From Brevibacillus antibioticus (GTDB taxonomy: Bacteria > Bacillota > Bacilli > Brevibacillales > Brevibacillaceae), in the NCBI RefSeq assembly GCF_005217615.1, contig NZ_SZNK01000001.1, positions 4,655,001 through 4,695,000 on the forward strand: a stretch of 40,000 nucleotides of DNA, written 5' to 3'. The notes under the pieces are model-generated. The model was not told where the DNA came from and ran no database searches. It was given only the letters and a program-made list of their open reading frames with translations. This document shows positions 1 through 7,896 of the stretch, piece by piece; within the stretch, counting starts at the first letter, position 1; every line of letters begins with the position of its first letter. The position numbers were made by a program, and so were the translations under genes.

Positions 1-359
1 ATATCAGCCAAATCAAATACTTTGCTCAGCTCTTCGCCAACGGTATCCTGACGGACGTAGATTTGAATCTGACCGGAACGATCCAGCAGTTGAGCAAAGC
101 TCGCCTTACCCATTCCACGTTTCGCCATCAAGCGGCCTGCGATCGTAACCACGTTCTCTTCCGCTTCCAGCTCTTCCTTGCTCTTTTCGCTAAAAGCTTT
201 CGTTATATCTGCAGCGTGATGCGTTTGCTCGAATTTTTTACCGAACGGATCAAAGCCCCACTCACGCAATTGATTCATTTTGTCGTGACGCACTTGAAGA
301 AGCTCGTGGAGCCCTTCCTGTTGCTGTTCTTCTTGCTGTAGGTCTTGCTCGTTTGCCAT
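1..359 (-). CDS. lysS: Lysyl-tRNA synthetase, N-terminal part (cut by window edge)
   Basis: Class II lysyl-tRNA synthetase charges tRNA-Lys in the cytoplasm. Only about the first 119 residues are present. After a glutamine-rich start, the sequence shows the family's opening (RHDKMNQLREWGFDPFG) and then the OB-fold anticodon-binding domain, with VVTIAGRLMAKRGMGKASFA and IQIYVRQDTVGEEL. The catalytic domain lies outside the window. The ATG at 359 is preceded by a good Shine-Dalgarno site (GAGGAG). It follows greA by about 100 bases. The greA-lysS neighbourhood at the end of the folate operon is common in Bacillales, so the identification is firm although the gene is incomplete. Confidence 0.95.
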   Translation of the reverse strand, partial: MANEQDLQQEEQQQEGLHELLQVRHDKMNQLREWGFDPFGKKFEQTHHAADITKAFSEKSKEELEAEENVVTIAGRLMAKRGMGKASFAQLLDRSGQIQIYVRQDTVGEELSKVFDLAD

Positions 360-424
360 TTCACTCACTCCTCTAGAAAATGCCTGCATTAACAATTTTG
401 TACAGACTTTTATAATAGCGATAC

Positions 425-448
425 GGCGTACCTCGTAAAAGGTACGCC
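425..448 (-). other. Hairpin between greA and lysS
   Basis: A perfect 8-bp inverted repeat (GGCGTACC / GGTACGCC) with an 8-base loop lies just after the greA stop. On the minus strand it is followed by GTATCGCTATTATAAAAG, which is not a continuous T-run. It could be a weak terminator, an attenuator or an RNA-processing hairpin between greA and lysS. The structure is seen; its role is inferred. Confidence 0.5.
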
Positions 449-461
449 ATAGATCGACTGC

Positions 462-938
462 TTACAGGTTAATATCAAGAATCTCGTACTGGATGACTCC
501 TGCCGGTACGTTTACGTCAACAATCGCGCCTTTTGCTTTGCCGAGGAGCGCTTGACCTACCGGGGACTCGTTGGAAATCTTGTTGTTCATCGGATCGGAT
601 TCAGCAGAACCTACAATCGTGTAATCCATTACATCACCGAACTCGAGATCTTTCAGCTTCACGCGGGAACCAACACTTACAACACCTGTATCTACATCTT
701 CATTTGTGATGATACGGGCATTGCGCAGCATTTTTTCCAGGGTCAGAATGCGGCCTTCAATGAACGCTTGCTCATTCTTTGCTTCTTCGTATTCAGAGTT
801 CTCACTGATATCTCCAAAGCTAATCGCTTCTTTAATACGAGCAGCTACTTCTTTGCGTTTAACCGTTTTCAAATCTTCAAGCTCTTGTTCCAGCTTCGTT
901 AAACCTTCTGGTGTAAGGATGACTTCTTTTTCAGACAT
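462..938 (-). CDS. greA: Transcription elongation factor GreA
   Basis: GreA enters the secondary channel of RNA polymerase and stimulates cleavage of backtracked RNA. The 158-residue length is typical. Residues 1-75 form the N-terminal coiled-coil hairpin, with the acidic tip in [19 protein letters not shown]. The C-terminal FKBP-like domain follows ([32 protein letters not shown]). The ATG at 938 has a GGGGGA Shine-Dalgarno site. The gene lies between dusB, which ends in its own terminator, and lysS, so it probably has its own promoter. Confidence 0.97.
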   Translation of the reverse strand: MSEKEVILTPEGLTKLEQELEDLKTVKRKEVAARIKEAISFGDISENSEYEEAKNEQAFIEGRILTLEKMLRNARIITNEDVDTGVVSVGSRVKLKDLEFGDVMDYTIVGSAESDPMNNKISNESPVGQALLGKAKGAIVDVNVPAGVIQYEILDINL

Positions 939-995
939 GGTTCAATTCCCCCGTTTTAAAAAATGATTCCATTTATACTGGGTAAAGTACAAAGG

Positions 996-1001
996 ATTAT
1001 A
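996..1001 (-). promoter_or_regulatory. Possible -10 element for greA
   Basis: A perfect TATAAT lies on the minus strand about 60 bases upstream of the greA start and downstream of the dusB terminator. No good -35 hexamer sits 16-18 bases upstream; the closest region is only T/A-rich. The position fits a greA promoter but the assignment is tentative. Confidence 0.35.
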
Positions 1002-1051
1002 TGTAGATGTTCTATACAATATACAGCAGAATGCAATCGTCTGTGAGGTTC

Positions 1052-1082
1052 AAAGGTAAAGCTGCCAGTGAGGACTGGCAGC
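1052..1082 (-). terminator. Rho-independent terminator after dusB
   Basis: The perfect 9-bp stem GCTGCCAGT / ACTGGCAGC has a 4-base loop and is followed on the minus strand by TTTACCTTTG. It lies about 75 bases after the dusB stop and would end the folate-dusB transcript before greA. Confidence 0.75.
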
Positions 1083-1155
1083 TCGGCACCCAATATTACG
1101 GAGTATTATAGGATATGAAGGAACCCTTGTCAATGTCTGGAATGAACCACCAATT

Positions 1156-2184
1156 TTAGTAGCTGACAGCCTCATCACTTGCTGTTTCCAGCAGTTCTTC
1201 GCTATCATCTGCGTAGTTTTCGATCCAGTCGACATAGTTCATGAGGACGCTGCGAAGCTCCTCTTCTGTCTCAACCGCATTCACGAGATTTTTCGTGTGC
1301 GTTGAGCCCTTCAAGCCTTTCAAATAATACGCCGCGTGCTTGCGCATCTCAAGAACTCCCACTCTCGAACCCTTAAGCGCGATTAAACGCTCTGCGTGCA
1401 ATAAACAAATATTCATCTTTTCACGTGCGGATGGCTCCGGACCAAGCTCGCCCGTCGTCAAGTATTGAATGGTACGATACAGCATCCATGGATTTCCGAG
1501 CGCAGCGCGTCCAATCATGACACCATCGCAACCCGTTGTATCCAGCATTCGTCTCGCATCCTCAGGAGTAGCGACATCCCCGTTTCCGATCACCGGAATC
1601 GAAACAGTTTCCTTCACACGACGGATCCATTCCCAGTCAGCTTGCCCTTTATACATTTGTACGCGGGTGCGTCCATGAACAGCAACTGCTTTACCGCCTG
1701 CACGTTCTACTGCCTTGGCGTTATCCAGTACGTACAGATGATCTTCGTCCCAACCCAATCTCATCTTCACGGTAACCGGCTTGTCGACCGCGTCGACCAC
1801 AGCAGATACGACTTCGTAGATTTTATCTGGATCGAGCAACAGACGCGCACCTGCATCACAGCTCGTAATTTTCGGCACAGGACATCCCATATTGATATCA
1901 ATGATATCCGCGTTTGAATGCTGGTCTACATATTTCGCCGCACTCACCAACGTTTCCTTGTCTCCACCAAAAATCTGCAAACTTAGTGGTTTTTCGCGTT
2001 CGTCGACAAACAGCATATCCATCGTTTTTTTGTTTCCATGCACAATACCCTTGTCGCTTACCATCTCAGCGCAAACCAATCCAGTACCGAACTCCTTGGC
2101 AATCAGACGAAAAGCAGGATTACAGACACCTGCCATTGGAGCGAGAACTACGTTGTTCTTTAATTCGATATTGCCGATTTTCAT
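1156..2184 (-). CDS. dusB: tRNA-dihydrouridine synthase (DusB family)
   Basis: An FMN enzyme that reduces uridines in the D-loop of tRNA. The TIM-barrel N-terminus carries [13 protein letters not shown], then [11 protein letters not shown] with the conserved catalytic cysteine at about residue 101, [21 protein letters not shown] and the phosphate-binding [12 protein letters not shown] and [13 protein letters not shown]. The C-terminal helical domain ([11 protein letters not shown]) is present. The 342-residue length is normal for the YacF/DusB type. The ATG at 2184 has AAGGAGG 10 bases upstream. It follows yazB as in B. subtilis and is the last gene before a terminator. Confidence 0.95.
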   Translation of the reverse strand: MKIGNIELKNNVVLAPMAGVCNPAFRLIAKEFGTGLVCAEMVSDKGIVHGNKKTMDMLFVDEREKPLSLQIFGGDKETLVSAAKYVDQHSNADIIDINMGCPVPKITSCDAGARLLLDPDKIYEVVSAVVDAVDKPVTVKMRLGWDEDHLYVLDNAKAVERAGGKAVAVHGRTRVQMYKGQADWEWIRRVKETVSIPVIGNGDVATPEDARRMLDTTGCDGVMIGRAALGNPWMLYRTIQYLTTGELGPEPSAREKMNICLLHAERLIALKGSRVGVLEMRKHAAYYLKGLKGSTHTKNLVNAVETEEELRSVLMNYVDWIENYADDSEELLETASDEAVSY

Positions 2185-2254
2185 CTATATTCGCCTCCTT
2201 ATTCCCGCTTAGTCGGGGTCTTGGAGAGGACAATCCTATCCAAACTTCATTACA

Positions 2255-2464
2255 TCACTTATTTATAGCACATAATTCATCGTAGTCTACCTGTAAAGTG
2301 CTGGCGATCCTCCGTAATACAGGCTCTGTTGGCGTACGAGTTCCTCTCTCTAGTGATCCAACAAACGACAGTGACACTCCCATCTTTTCCGAAAGGGACT
2401 GTTGCGTATACCCTTTTAGTTTTCGGAAGGACCGGATTCGATTTCCCAGTTGATTGCTCCCCAC
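2255..2464 (-). CDS. yazB: Small XRE-type helix-turn-helix protein (YazB-like)
   Basis: A 69-residue protein that is almost entirely one Cro/C1-type helix-turn-helix domain: LGNRIRSFRKLKGYTQQSLS, VSLSFVGSLERGTRTPTEP, then LRRIASTLQVDYDEL. It would bind DNA; its target is unknown. It starts with GTG at 2464, seven bases after AAGGGGG, and overlaps the end of folK by 49 bases in another frame, so the two are probably translationally coupled. Its place between folK and dusB is that of yazB in B. subtilis, which supports the name by position. Confidence 0.85.
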   Translation of the reverse strand: MGSNQLGNRIRSFRKLKGYTQQSLSEKMGVSLSFVGSLERGTRTPTEPVLRRIASTLQVDYDELCAINK

Positions 2465-2946
2465 TCACGTACCCCCTTGTGATCCTCTACCAATAAGGAA
2501 AGATAATGATCAATGGTCTGGTTATGCTCAGGTAAAACGCCGCCTTCCCAAACGTCCCGAAGCGGCACGAGTACAAAAGCACGCTCGCTTAGCCCGGGAT
2601 GAGGAATCATGAGATTGTCTTGCGAAACACGAGATGTCCCGTACAACAGTAAGTCAATATCAATCGTGCGCGGCCCCCATAGAACCGTTCGTACACGACC
2701 CAACTCTTGCTCTACTGACAATGCCGTCTCTAGCAGCTGATCCGGGGTTTGTTCTGTTTCCACAGCGATCGCCATATTCAGAAATGCGTCTTGTTCGACG
2801 TGACCAAATGGATCGGTCTCATAAACAGAGGAGACACGAAGCACGCGAATTCCAGGTTGCTCGTTTAATCTCTGTATCGCCCGGCGCAAGTTCTGTGCCC
2901 GATCCCCGAGATTGGAGCCTAGCGCCAAATACGCACAAACTGTCAT
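2416..2946 (-). CDS. folK: 6-hydroxymethyl-7,8-dihydropterin pyrophosphokinase
   Basis: Transfers pyrophosphate from ATP to 6-hydroxymethyl-dihydropterin, the step before dihydropteroate synthase. The start AYLALGSNLGDR is typical of HPPK. The signature GPRTIDIDLLLYG is at about residues 91-103, with Asp96 and Asp98 as the magnesium ligands, and IPHPGLSERAFVLVPL follows. The 176-residue length is normal. Its ATG overlaps the folB stop (ATGA at 2943-2946), so the two are coupled. Confidence 0.95.
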   Translation of the reverse strand: MTVCAYLALGSNLGDRAQNLRRAIQRLNEQPGIRVLRVSSVYETDPFGHVEQDAFLNMAIAVETEQTPDQLLETALSVEQELGRVRTVLWGPRTIDIDLLLYGTSRVSQDNLMIPHPGLSERAFVLVPLRDVWEGGVLPEHNQTIDHYLSLLVEDHKGVREWGAINWEIESGPSEN

Positions 2947-3314
2947 GGAGTAAAATCCTCTCTTCTGCGGATCATCTCAATCGCGACCGACTCATAATGC
3001 CCATTGATCGGCGGATTCGGCTTGGTCACTTTTGCTTTGACTTCATGCAAAGGGAATTGCGCAAGTAAACGTTCGACTATCACAGCAGTCAGTTTTTCTA
3101 CCAGATGAAATCGTTCACCCTCGACAATTTTTTGCACACAAGTAAAGATATCGGCGTAATTGACTGTATCGTGAAGATCGTCACTTGCTCCGGCTTTGGA
3201 TAAATCAAGCGAAAGCTCCAGATCGACATAAAACCGTTGGCCCAGTTCAGCCTCTGCTCCAAACACACCGTGATATCCGTAAAAAGACATGCCATTGAAG
3301 TAGATTTTATCCAA
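2943..3314 (-). CDS. folB: Dihydroneopterin aldolase
   Basis: Cleaves dihydroneopterin to 6-hydroxymethyl-dihydropterin and glycolaldehyde in folate synthesis. The 123 residues begin with the typical FYGYHGVFGAEAELGQRFYV, which carries the active-site glutamate. VNYADIF, LVEKLTAVI and the C-terminal KAKVTKPNPPI with the catalytic lysine follow. It starts with TTG at 3314; the Shine-Dalgarno site AAGGGGG lies nine bases upstream inside the end of folP. It overlaps folK by four bases. Confidence 0.95.
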   Translation of the reverse strand: MDKIYFNGMSFYGYHGVFGAEAELGQRFYVDLELSLDLSKAGASDDLHDTVNYADIFTCVQKIVEGERFHLVEKLTAVIVERLLAQFPLHEVKAKVTKPNPPINGHYESVAIEMIRRREDFTP

Positions 3315-3316
3315 CG

Positions 3317-4504
3317 TTAAATGCCCCCTTTTAGCATCGCGTCCATCATCTTCGTAACGCGCTTCATTTCTTTGACATCATGCACCCGTACCATATGACA
3401 GCCTTTTGCCGCCCCGAGAGCAACTGTTGCTGCCGTACCTTCGACACGTTCATCTACGGGCAAGTCGAGAACATGACCGATCATCCGCTTGCGTGAAGTG
3501 GCGAGCAGAACGGGATAGCCCAGCCCTACCAGATCATCCAGCCTGCGCATCGTTTCGAGATTTTGCTCGACAGTCCTTACAAACCCGATCCCCGGGTCAA
3601 GGATGATTCGCTCCTGTTTTACCCCTGCCTGCAAGGCGATCTGTACGGACTCACGCAGGTCTTTGATATAGTTTGGGAAAAAGTCGTGATAGTCCGTGTC
3701 TTCGCGATTGTGCATCAGGATAATCGGCACATCGAGATGAGCAGCTACTTCTGCCATCCGCGGGTCACGCTTCGCTCCCCATACATCATTGATAATATGT
3801 GCCCCTTCCAAAATGGCCCGTTCTGCAACTGCCGCTTTGTATGTGTCAATGGACAGCGGAACAGACAATTCCTCCGAAAGCATCCGAATGACTGGCAGCA
3901 CTCTGTCCAGCTCCGTCGCCTCGTCGACTGCTTCCGACCCCGGACGTGTCGATTCTCCCCCGATATCAATCAGGTCAGCTCCGGCCTCAACCATCGCACG
4001 CGCTTGTGCGAGTGCTGCCTCTACATCGACAAAGCGACCGCCATCCGAGAACGAATCAGGTGTCACATTCAAAATACCCATGACTAGCGTACGCTCTCCC
4101 AGCGGCAGGACATACTGGCCACAGTTCAGTTCTCGGCGCGCACGAAGCTTGGCAGGCATAGCTAAAACTTCCCGTACCTCTGCCGCCAACGCTCGTAGCT
4201 CTTCTGTTTGCGTTTTCATATGATCCAACGCCAAATTCATCTTTTTGTGTGAAGCCAACAGCAGCACGTATTTTTTGTCGGCAGTACCTGGTTGGTCTGA
4301 AACAATGGCTTGGGCATCGAAAGAGCGCATAATCTCCCTCACACTCTCCGCTACAGCCACACTCATGTTTTCCGTGTGAATCTTCAGGCTCGTCCCCACT
4401 TCCGCCATGCGTTCGGCTTCCGAAACAGGAACACCCCTTTTGACAAGCTCCGATACCATCTCAGCGAAGGTCGCAGCATGGATTCGAAATGAATTGTGTT
4501 TCAT
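3317..4504 (-). CDS. folP: Dihydropteroate synthase with N-terminal extension
   Basis: Joins p-aminobenzoate to dihydropterin pyrophosphate; the target of sulfonamides. The TIM-barrel domain starts at about residue 138 with VMGILNVTPDSFSDGG and continues with DIGGESTRPGSEAV, SIDTYKA, INDVWGAK, IILDPGIGF and SRKRMIGHV. All conserved substrate loops are there. In front of it is an extra domain of about 135 residues with no match to the catalytic fold, making the protein about 395 residues against about 285 for B. subtilis Sul. Extensions of this kind occur in several Gram-positive FolP proteins. I chose ATG 4504, seven bases after AGGGAG, over an upstream in-frame TTG. Confidence 0.94.
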   Translation of the reverse strand: MKHNSFRIHAATFAEMVSELVKRGVPVSEAERMAEVGTSLKIHTENMSVAVAESVREIMRSFDAQAIVSDQPGTADKKYVLLLASHKKMNLALDHMKTQTEELRALAAEVREVLAMPAKLRARRELNCGQYVLPLGERTLVMGILNVTPDSFSDGGRFVDVEAALAQARAMVEAGADLIDIGGESTRPGSEAVDEATELDRVLPVIRMLSEELSVPLSIDTYKAAVAERAILEGAHIINDVWGAKRDPRMAEVAAHLDVPIILMHNREDTDYHDFFPNYIKDLRESVQIALQAGVKQERIILDPGIGFVRTVEQNLETMRRLDDLVGLGYPVLLATSRKRMIGHVLDLPVDERVEGTAATVALGAAKGCHMVRVHDVKEMKRVTKMMDAMLKGGI

Positions 4505-4556
4505 GATCAAACTCCCTATTTCCGTCTTCGCACATTGAATAGTAGCATACCATAAT

Positions 4557-5402
4557 TTACTCGCTAGCCGCTACAGACTGACGGTAGGCGCGGTGCAGTT
4601 CGCACGAGTATGTACCATATGTCGAAGGGACGCAATGCCCGTCAATTTCGGTAATCGGAACGATCTCTTGCACGGAATTTGTCGTAAAGACTTCATCGGC
4701 GTTGAGCAGCTCTTCCAAGCGATATCGACCTTCTTCGACAGGCATCGATAATTGCTGTGCCAAAGTCAAAACATGTCGCCGCGTCACCCCATCAAGAATG
4801 CCCGTATCAAGAAAAGGGGTAAACAACTGACCGTTCTTGATCCAAAACACATTGCTCACAATTCCTTCCGCCACGAAGCCATCATGCGTCAAAAACAGGC
4901 CTTCCACATCGGGACGTGCACCGAGTTCTTGCCGAGCGAGGGCATTGTTTAAGAAATTATGCGATTTAAAGCGTTGCTGGCCTTCTGCTGTCTGTCTCGC
5001 CAACGCCAATGTCTGCAACCGCTTTGGCACGGGAGGTACTACCAGAGGTGCTACGGGTTTGGCAAATACAAATAAGGATGGACGCTCGTACCCCCCTGCT
5101 ACCAAACCTACTCCTTCTGCGCCAGCCGTAATACTCAAGCGGACGTAAGCATCACGCAACTCGTTGGCATCTATCGTCATTAAGATAGTTTCAGCCAGCT
5201 CTTCCTTTGTCCAAGCAGGTCGAATCTGCAACGCAAAAAGCCCGGAACAAAGCCGGGCGTAATGAGCATCCCACAGAAATAGCTTGCGGTCGTATACGCG
5301 TAACGTTTCAAACAAACCAATACCGTACAAAAACCCGTGATCCAATACCGATACGGTAGCCTCGTGAGCCGGACAAATCGTCCCGTTTACATAAACGTGC
5401 AT
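4557..5402 (-). CDS. pabC: Aminodeoxychorismate lyase
   Basis: A fold-type IV PLP enzyme that releases pyruvate from aminodeoxychorismate to give p-aminobenzoate. Visible are VSVLDHGFLYGIGLFETLRV at about residues 17-36, the PLP lysine at about residue 146 in RFKSHNFLNNALARQE, EGIVSNVFW, GILDGVTRRHVL and EVFTTNSVQEIVPI. The 281-residue length fits. It could be a related branched-chain or D-amino-acid transaminase by fold alone; its place directly before folP and after pabA/pabB decides for PabC. Start ATG 5402 with GGGAGAGA upstream. Confidence 0.9.
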   Translation of the reverse strand: MHVYVNGTICPAHEATVSVLDHGFLYGIGLFETLRVYDRKLFLWDAHYARLCSGLFALQIRPAWTKEELAETILMTIDANELRDAYVRLSITAGAEGVGLVAGGYERPSLFVFAKPVAPLVVPPVPKRLQTLALARQTAEGQQRFKSHNFLNNALARQELGARPDVEGLFLTHDGFVAEGIVSNVFWIKNGQLFTPFLDTGILDGVTRRHVLTLAQQLSMPVEEGRYRLEELLNADEVFTTNSVQEIVPITEIDGHCVPSTYGTYSCELHRAYRQSVAASE

Positions 5403-5440
5403 CTGCGCTCTCTCCCGATAATATAGTCGAGAGCATCATA

Positions 5441-5611
5441 TCACATCTTTTTCTCCTCTTCATCCGGGGTCAAATCTTTCATCGACAGCTTAAACTCATT
5501 TAAAGTCTGTCCAACTGCACGACCAATCTCCGGCAGCTTCTTCGGTCCGAAAAGCAACAAGGAAATGATCAAGAGCAAAATCAATCCGGGAATACCGATG
5601 CTCGACAGCAT
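5441..5611 (-). CDS. tatA: Twin-arginine translocase subunit TatA-like
   Basis: A 56-residue protein with the complete TatA layout: a short periplasm-side start, one membrane helix ([17 protein letters not shown]), the FG-P-KLPEIGR hinge, then the amphipathic helix [16 protein letters not shown] and a short acidic tail. TatA oligomers help TatC move folded proteins with RR signal peptides across the membrane. No tatC is in the window. The ATG at 5611 follows AAGGAG. It lies between phoA and pabC; the phoA product has an ordinary Sec signal, so the proximity does not by itself link the two. Confidence 0.9.
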   Translation of the reverse strand: MLSSIGIPGLILLLIISLLLFGPKKLPEIGRAVGQTLNEFKLSMKDLTPDEEEKKM

Positions 5612-5693
5612 TGCTACAACACTCCTTTTCCTGTCAAATACCCAGTCTCTTCAAAGGATGTGCATAAAGCATCCGATCTACTCCCAGCCCCAA

Positions 5694-5734
5694 GTGAAAA
5701 AGGCTACCACAGAAGCATGGTAGCCAATTTTTCA
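5694..5734 (-). terminator. Bidirectional terminator between phoA and tatA
   Basis: An 8-bp stem GGCTACCA / TGGTAGCC is flanked by A- and T-runs that extend the stem (GTGAAAAA on one side, TTTTTCAC on the other). On the minus strand it ends in TTTTTCAC, about 20 bases after the phoA stop. Confidence 0.85.
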
Positions 5735-5751
5735 CGAAAGTTTACTCTCGC

Positions 5752-7113
5752 TTACTTTTTCCCGCCCAAGATTTCAAAGATAACATCCGCATTTTTTGTG
5801 TTGTCGATCAATCCAGATACTTTCTCTTTTCCAGGACCATATGCATAGACGTTTACATCCTCGCCTGTGTGTCCACCGGTTGTCCAACCTGTAAAGGAAC
5901 GAATATCGATAATCGCTTCGATGGCATTATCAATTTTCACTTGGTCTTTCGTTTCAGCAGCTTTCTTCACAGAAGCGATTTCTTGCGGAGTCAGCTCCAG
6001 GTCAATGTACTTCTTGAGTGTTTCTTCTACTTTTGCACCTTTTGCAATTTCAGTCGAAATGAAATCAGGCGTACGTTTCACTGCTTTAATTGGCTCTACC
6101 AAGAAGTTGTACTCATCTTTAGCTCCTACAGACAATCCACCCGTGGAATGGTCAGCAGTGGCGATAACCAGCGTATGGCCATCTTTTTTCGCGAAATCAA
6201 TCGCTGCTTTGAAAGCTCGCTCGAAATCTTCCATCTCGCTCATTGCGCCAACGATATCGTTGTCATGACCAGCCCAGTCAATTTGGCTTCCTTCCACCAT
6301 CAGGAAGAACCCATCCTTGTCCTTGCTCAGACGATCGATCGCAGCATTTGTCATTTCTTCCAGGGAAGGTGTTTCCTTGGGGCGGTCGATCATTTTGTCC
6401 ATTCCGCCATCTGCAAACAATCCGAGAATTTTGTCGTTTTTGTCGTCCAATAGTTCGCTCTTCGAAGTAACGTAGCTGTAGCCATCTTTCTTAAACTCTT
6501 TCGTCAGGTCACGATCTTTACGAACGAAGTTTTTCAAGCCACCACCAAGCATTACGTCAATAGAATGCTCGCCGTTAATTTTCAAATCATAGTAATCATT
6601 CGCAATCGCATCCATATTTTTTCGGCTTTCGTCATGGGCACCATAAGATGCAGGGGTAGCATGAGTAATTTCGGAGGTCGCTACCAAGCCAGTAGATTTG
6701 CCTACTTTTTTCGCGCGCTCGAGTACGGTTTCTACTTCTGATTTGTCGTTGTCTACCGCAATCGCATTATTGTATGTTTTTTTACCAGAAGACATCGCTG
6801 TAGCAGCAGATGCGGAGTCTGTAATATTTTGCTTGTGGTCTTCTGCGTACGTCATTTGTGCACCGACCAAATATTTATCGAATTCTGTCGGCTCCATCAG
6901 TGGAGTCGAAGGGTCGTCCTTCATGTAACGATGTGCGGTTGTGTAAGCAGTACCCATCCCGTCACCGATCAAGAAGATTACATTTTTCACTTTTGCGTTG
7001 TTATTATTTTCTGCTGCTTGTACAAGACCTGTAGTAGGACCGAAGAACGCTGTAAAAGCCAGCGAGGAGATTACTGCCACTGGAACGAGTTTTTTGGGGA
7101 ATGTACGGAACAT
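5752..7113 (-). CDS. phoA: Secreted alkaline phosphatase
   Basis: A PhoA-family phosphomonoesterase acting outside the membrane to release phosphate. A Sec signal peptide covers about residues 1-34 (KKLVPVAVISSLAFTAFFG, cleavage near VQA/AEN); there is no twin arginine. Metal-binding motifs are intact: FLIGDGMG near residue 50, the nucleophile serine near residue 101 in NITDSASAATAMSSG, GSQIDWAGHDND, ATADHSTGGL and TGGHTGEDV. The length of about 453 fits Bacillus enzymes. Two ATGs are adjacent; AGGAGG is only three bases before the first (7116) and six before the second, so I chose 7113. It has its own terminators on both sides and sits inside the folate gene order. Confidence 0.95.
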   Translation of the reverse strand: MFRTFPKKLVPVAVISSLAFTAFFGPTTGLVQAAENNNNAKVKNVIFLIGDGMGTAYTTAHRYMKDDPSTPLMEPTEFDKYLVGAQMTYAEDHKQNITDSASAATAMSSGKKTYNNAIAVDNDKSEVETVLERAKKVGKSTGLVATSEITHATPASYGAHDESRKNMDAIANDYYDLKINGEHSIDVMLGGGLKNFVRKDRDLTKEFKKDGYSYVTSKSELLDDKNDKILGLFADGGMDKMIDRPKETPSLEEMTNAAIDRLSKDKDGFFLMVEGSQIDWAGHDNDIVGAMSEMEDFERAFKAAIDFAKKDGHTLVIATADHSTGGLSVGAKDEYNFLVEPIKAVKRTPDFISTEIAKGAKVEETLKKYIDLELTPQEIASVKKAAETKDQVKIDNAIEAIIDIRSFTGWTTGGHTGEDVNVYAYGPGKEKVSGLIDNTKNADVIFEILGGKK

Positions 7114-7170
7114 CATGTACCTCCTAAGAAATGAATTATTATTTAATTTCAGCTTGATTGTAATCTTCCA

Positions 7171-7199
7171 ATATTGAGAAATGACGTGGGCAATGTAAA
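7171..7199 (-). promoter_or_regulatory. Possible sigma-A promoter of phoA
   Basis: TTTACA (7194-7199) and CAATAT (7171-7176) are 17 bases apart on the minus strand, about 60 bases before the phoA start and after the pabA terminator. The -35 is good and the -10 is weak. Weak core elements are usual for activator-dependent pho promoters, but no regular 11-bp PhoP repeat is visible upstream. Confidence 0.35.
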
Positions 7200-7243
7200 G
7201 AAGTTTAAGGAAATAGTAAAGATAGATTTACATTTGTCGATGA

Positions 7244-7279
7244 AAGCAAAAAACCGCCCTCGAAAAAAGGCGGTTTTCC
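7244..7279 (-). terminator. Rho-independent terminator after pabA
   Basis: The stem AAAACCGCC / GGCGGTTTT has a short loop and is followed on the minus strand by TTTTTTGC. It lies about 20 bases after the pabA stop and separates the pabB-pabA transcript from phoA. Confidence 0.85.
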
Positions 7280-7294
7280 TGTCGTATCTATGTG

Positions 7295-7879
7295 TTAACC
7301 TGTCGTATGGCGCGCGTATGCAGTAAGGAAGTTCTTTAGCAATTGTTTGCCGTGCTCCGTAATGATCGATTCAGGGTGGAACTGGACCCCTTCGATTGGG
7401 TACTCTCGATGGCGCACAGCCATAATTTCACCTTCGGCTGTCCGAGCGGTTACTTCCAGCTCTCTCGGAATCGACGCTTCCTCAATAATCAAGGAATGGT
7501 AACGTGCCGCTGTAAAAGGGGACGGGATGTCCTGAAAGATAGTTTTGCCATCATGGAAAACTTCCGACGTTTTTCCGTGCATCAAGCGCTCGGCCCGAAT
7601 GACTTTTCCACCAAACACTTGCCCAATGGACTGATGGCCCAAGCAAACACCCATAATCGGAATTTTTCCGGCAAAATGGCGGATCACATCCATGCTGATC
7701 CCCGCTTCATTTGGCGTGCACGGTCCTGGAGACACCATCAAATAATCAGGTGCCAGTCGCTCAATTTCTTCCAACGTAATCTTGTCGTTGCGATACACTT
7801 GGAGCTCTTCCCCAAGCTCTCCCACATACTGCACCAAATTGTAGGTAAAGGAATCGTAGTTATCAATCATCAAAATCAT
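7295..7879 (-). CDS. pabA: Glutamine amidotransferase subunit (PabA/TrpG)
   Basis: Supplies ammonia from glutamine to aminodeoxychorismate synthase; in Bacillus the orthologue also serves anthranilate synthase. The class I triad is complete: Cys79 in [10 protein letters not shown], His168 and Glu170 in VQFHPESI. The N-terminus [16 protein letters not shown] and the [13 protein letters not shown] loop are typical. The open frame reaches a TTG at 7900, but that lies upstream of the GAGAGGAG ribosome site; ATG 7879 follows that site by 11 bases and matches the family N-terminus. It lies 17 bases after pabB. Confidence 0.95.
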   Translation of the reverse strand: MILMIDNYDSFTYNLVQYVGELGEELQVYRNDKITLEEIERLAPDYLMVSPGPCTPNEAGISMDVIRHFAGKIPIMGVCLGHQSIGQVFGGKVIRAERLMHGKTSEVFHDGKTIFQDIPSPFTAARYHSLIIEEASIPRELEVTARTAEGEIMAVRHREYPIEGVQFHPESIITEHGKQLLKNFLTAYARHTTG

Positions 7880-7896
7880 CGTACACTCGTCTCCTC

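Noticed and set aside
425..448. The greA-lysS hairpin as a full terminator
   Set aside because: No continuous T-run follows the stem on the minus strand; listed only as a hairpin.
5752..7113. PhoA as a substrate of the neighbouring TatA
   Set aside because: The signal peptide has no twin arginine and shows a normal Sec layout.
7194..7220. TTTACT, TTAAAC and TTTACA upstream of phoA as a PhoP box
   Set aside because: Start-to-start distances are 12 and 9 bases, not the regular 11 of known PhoP boxes, and the region is AT-rich.
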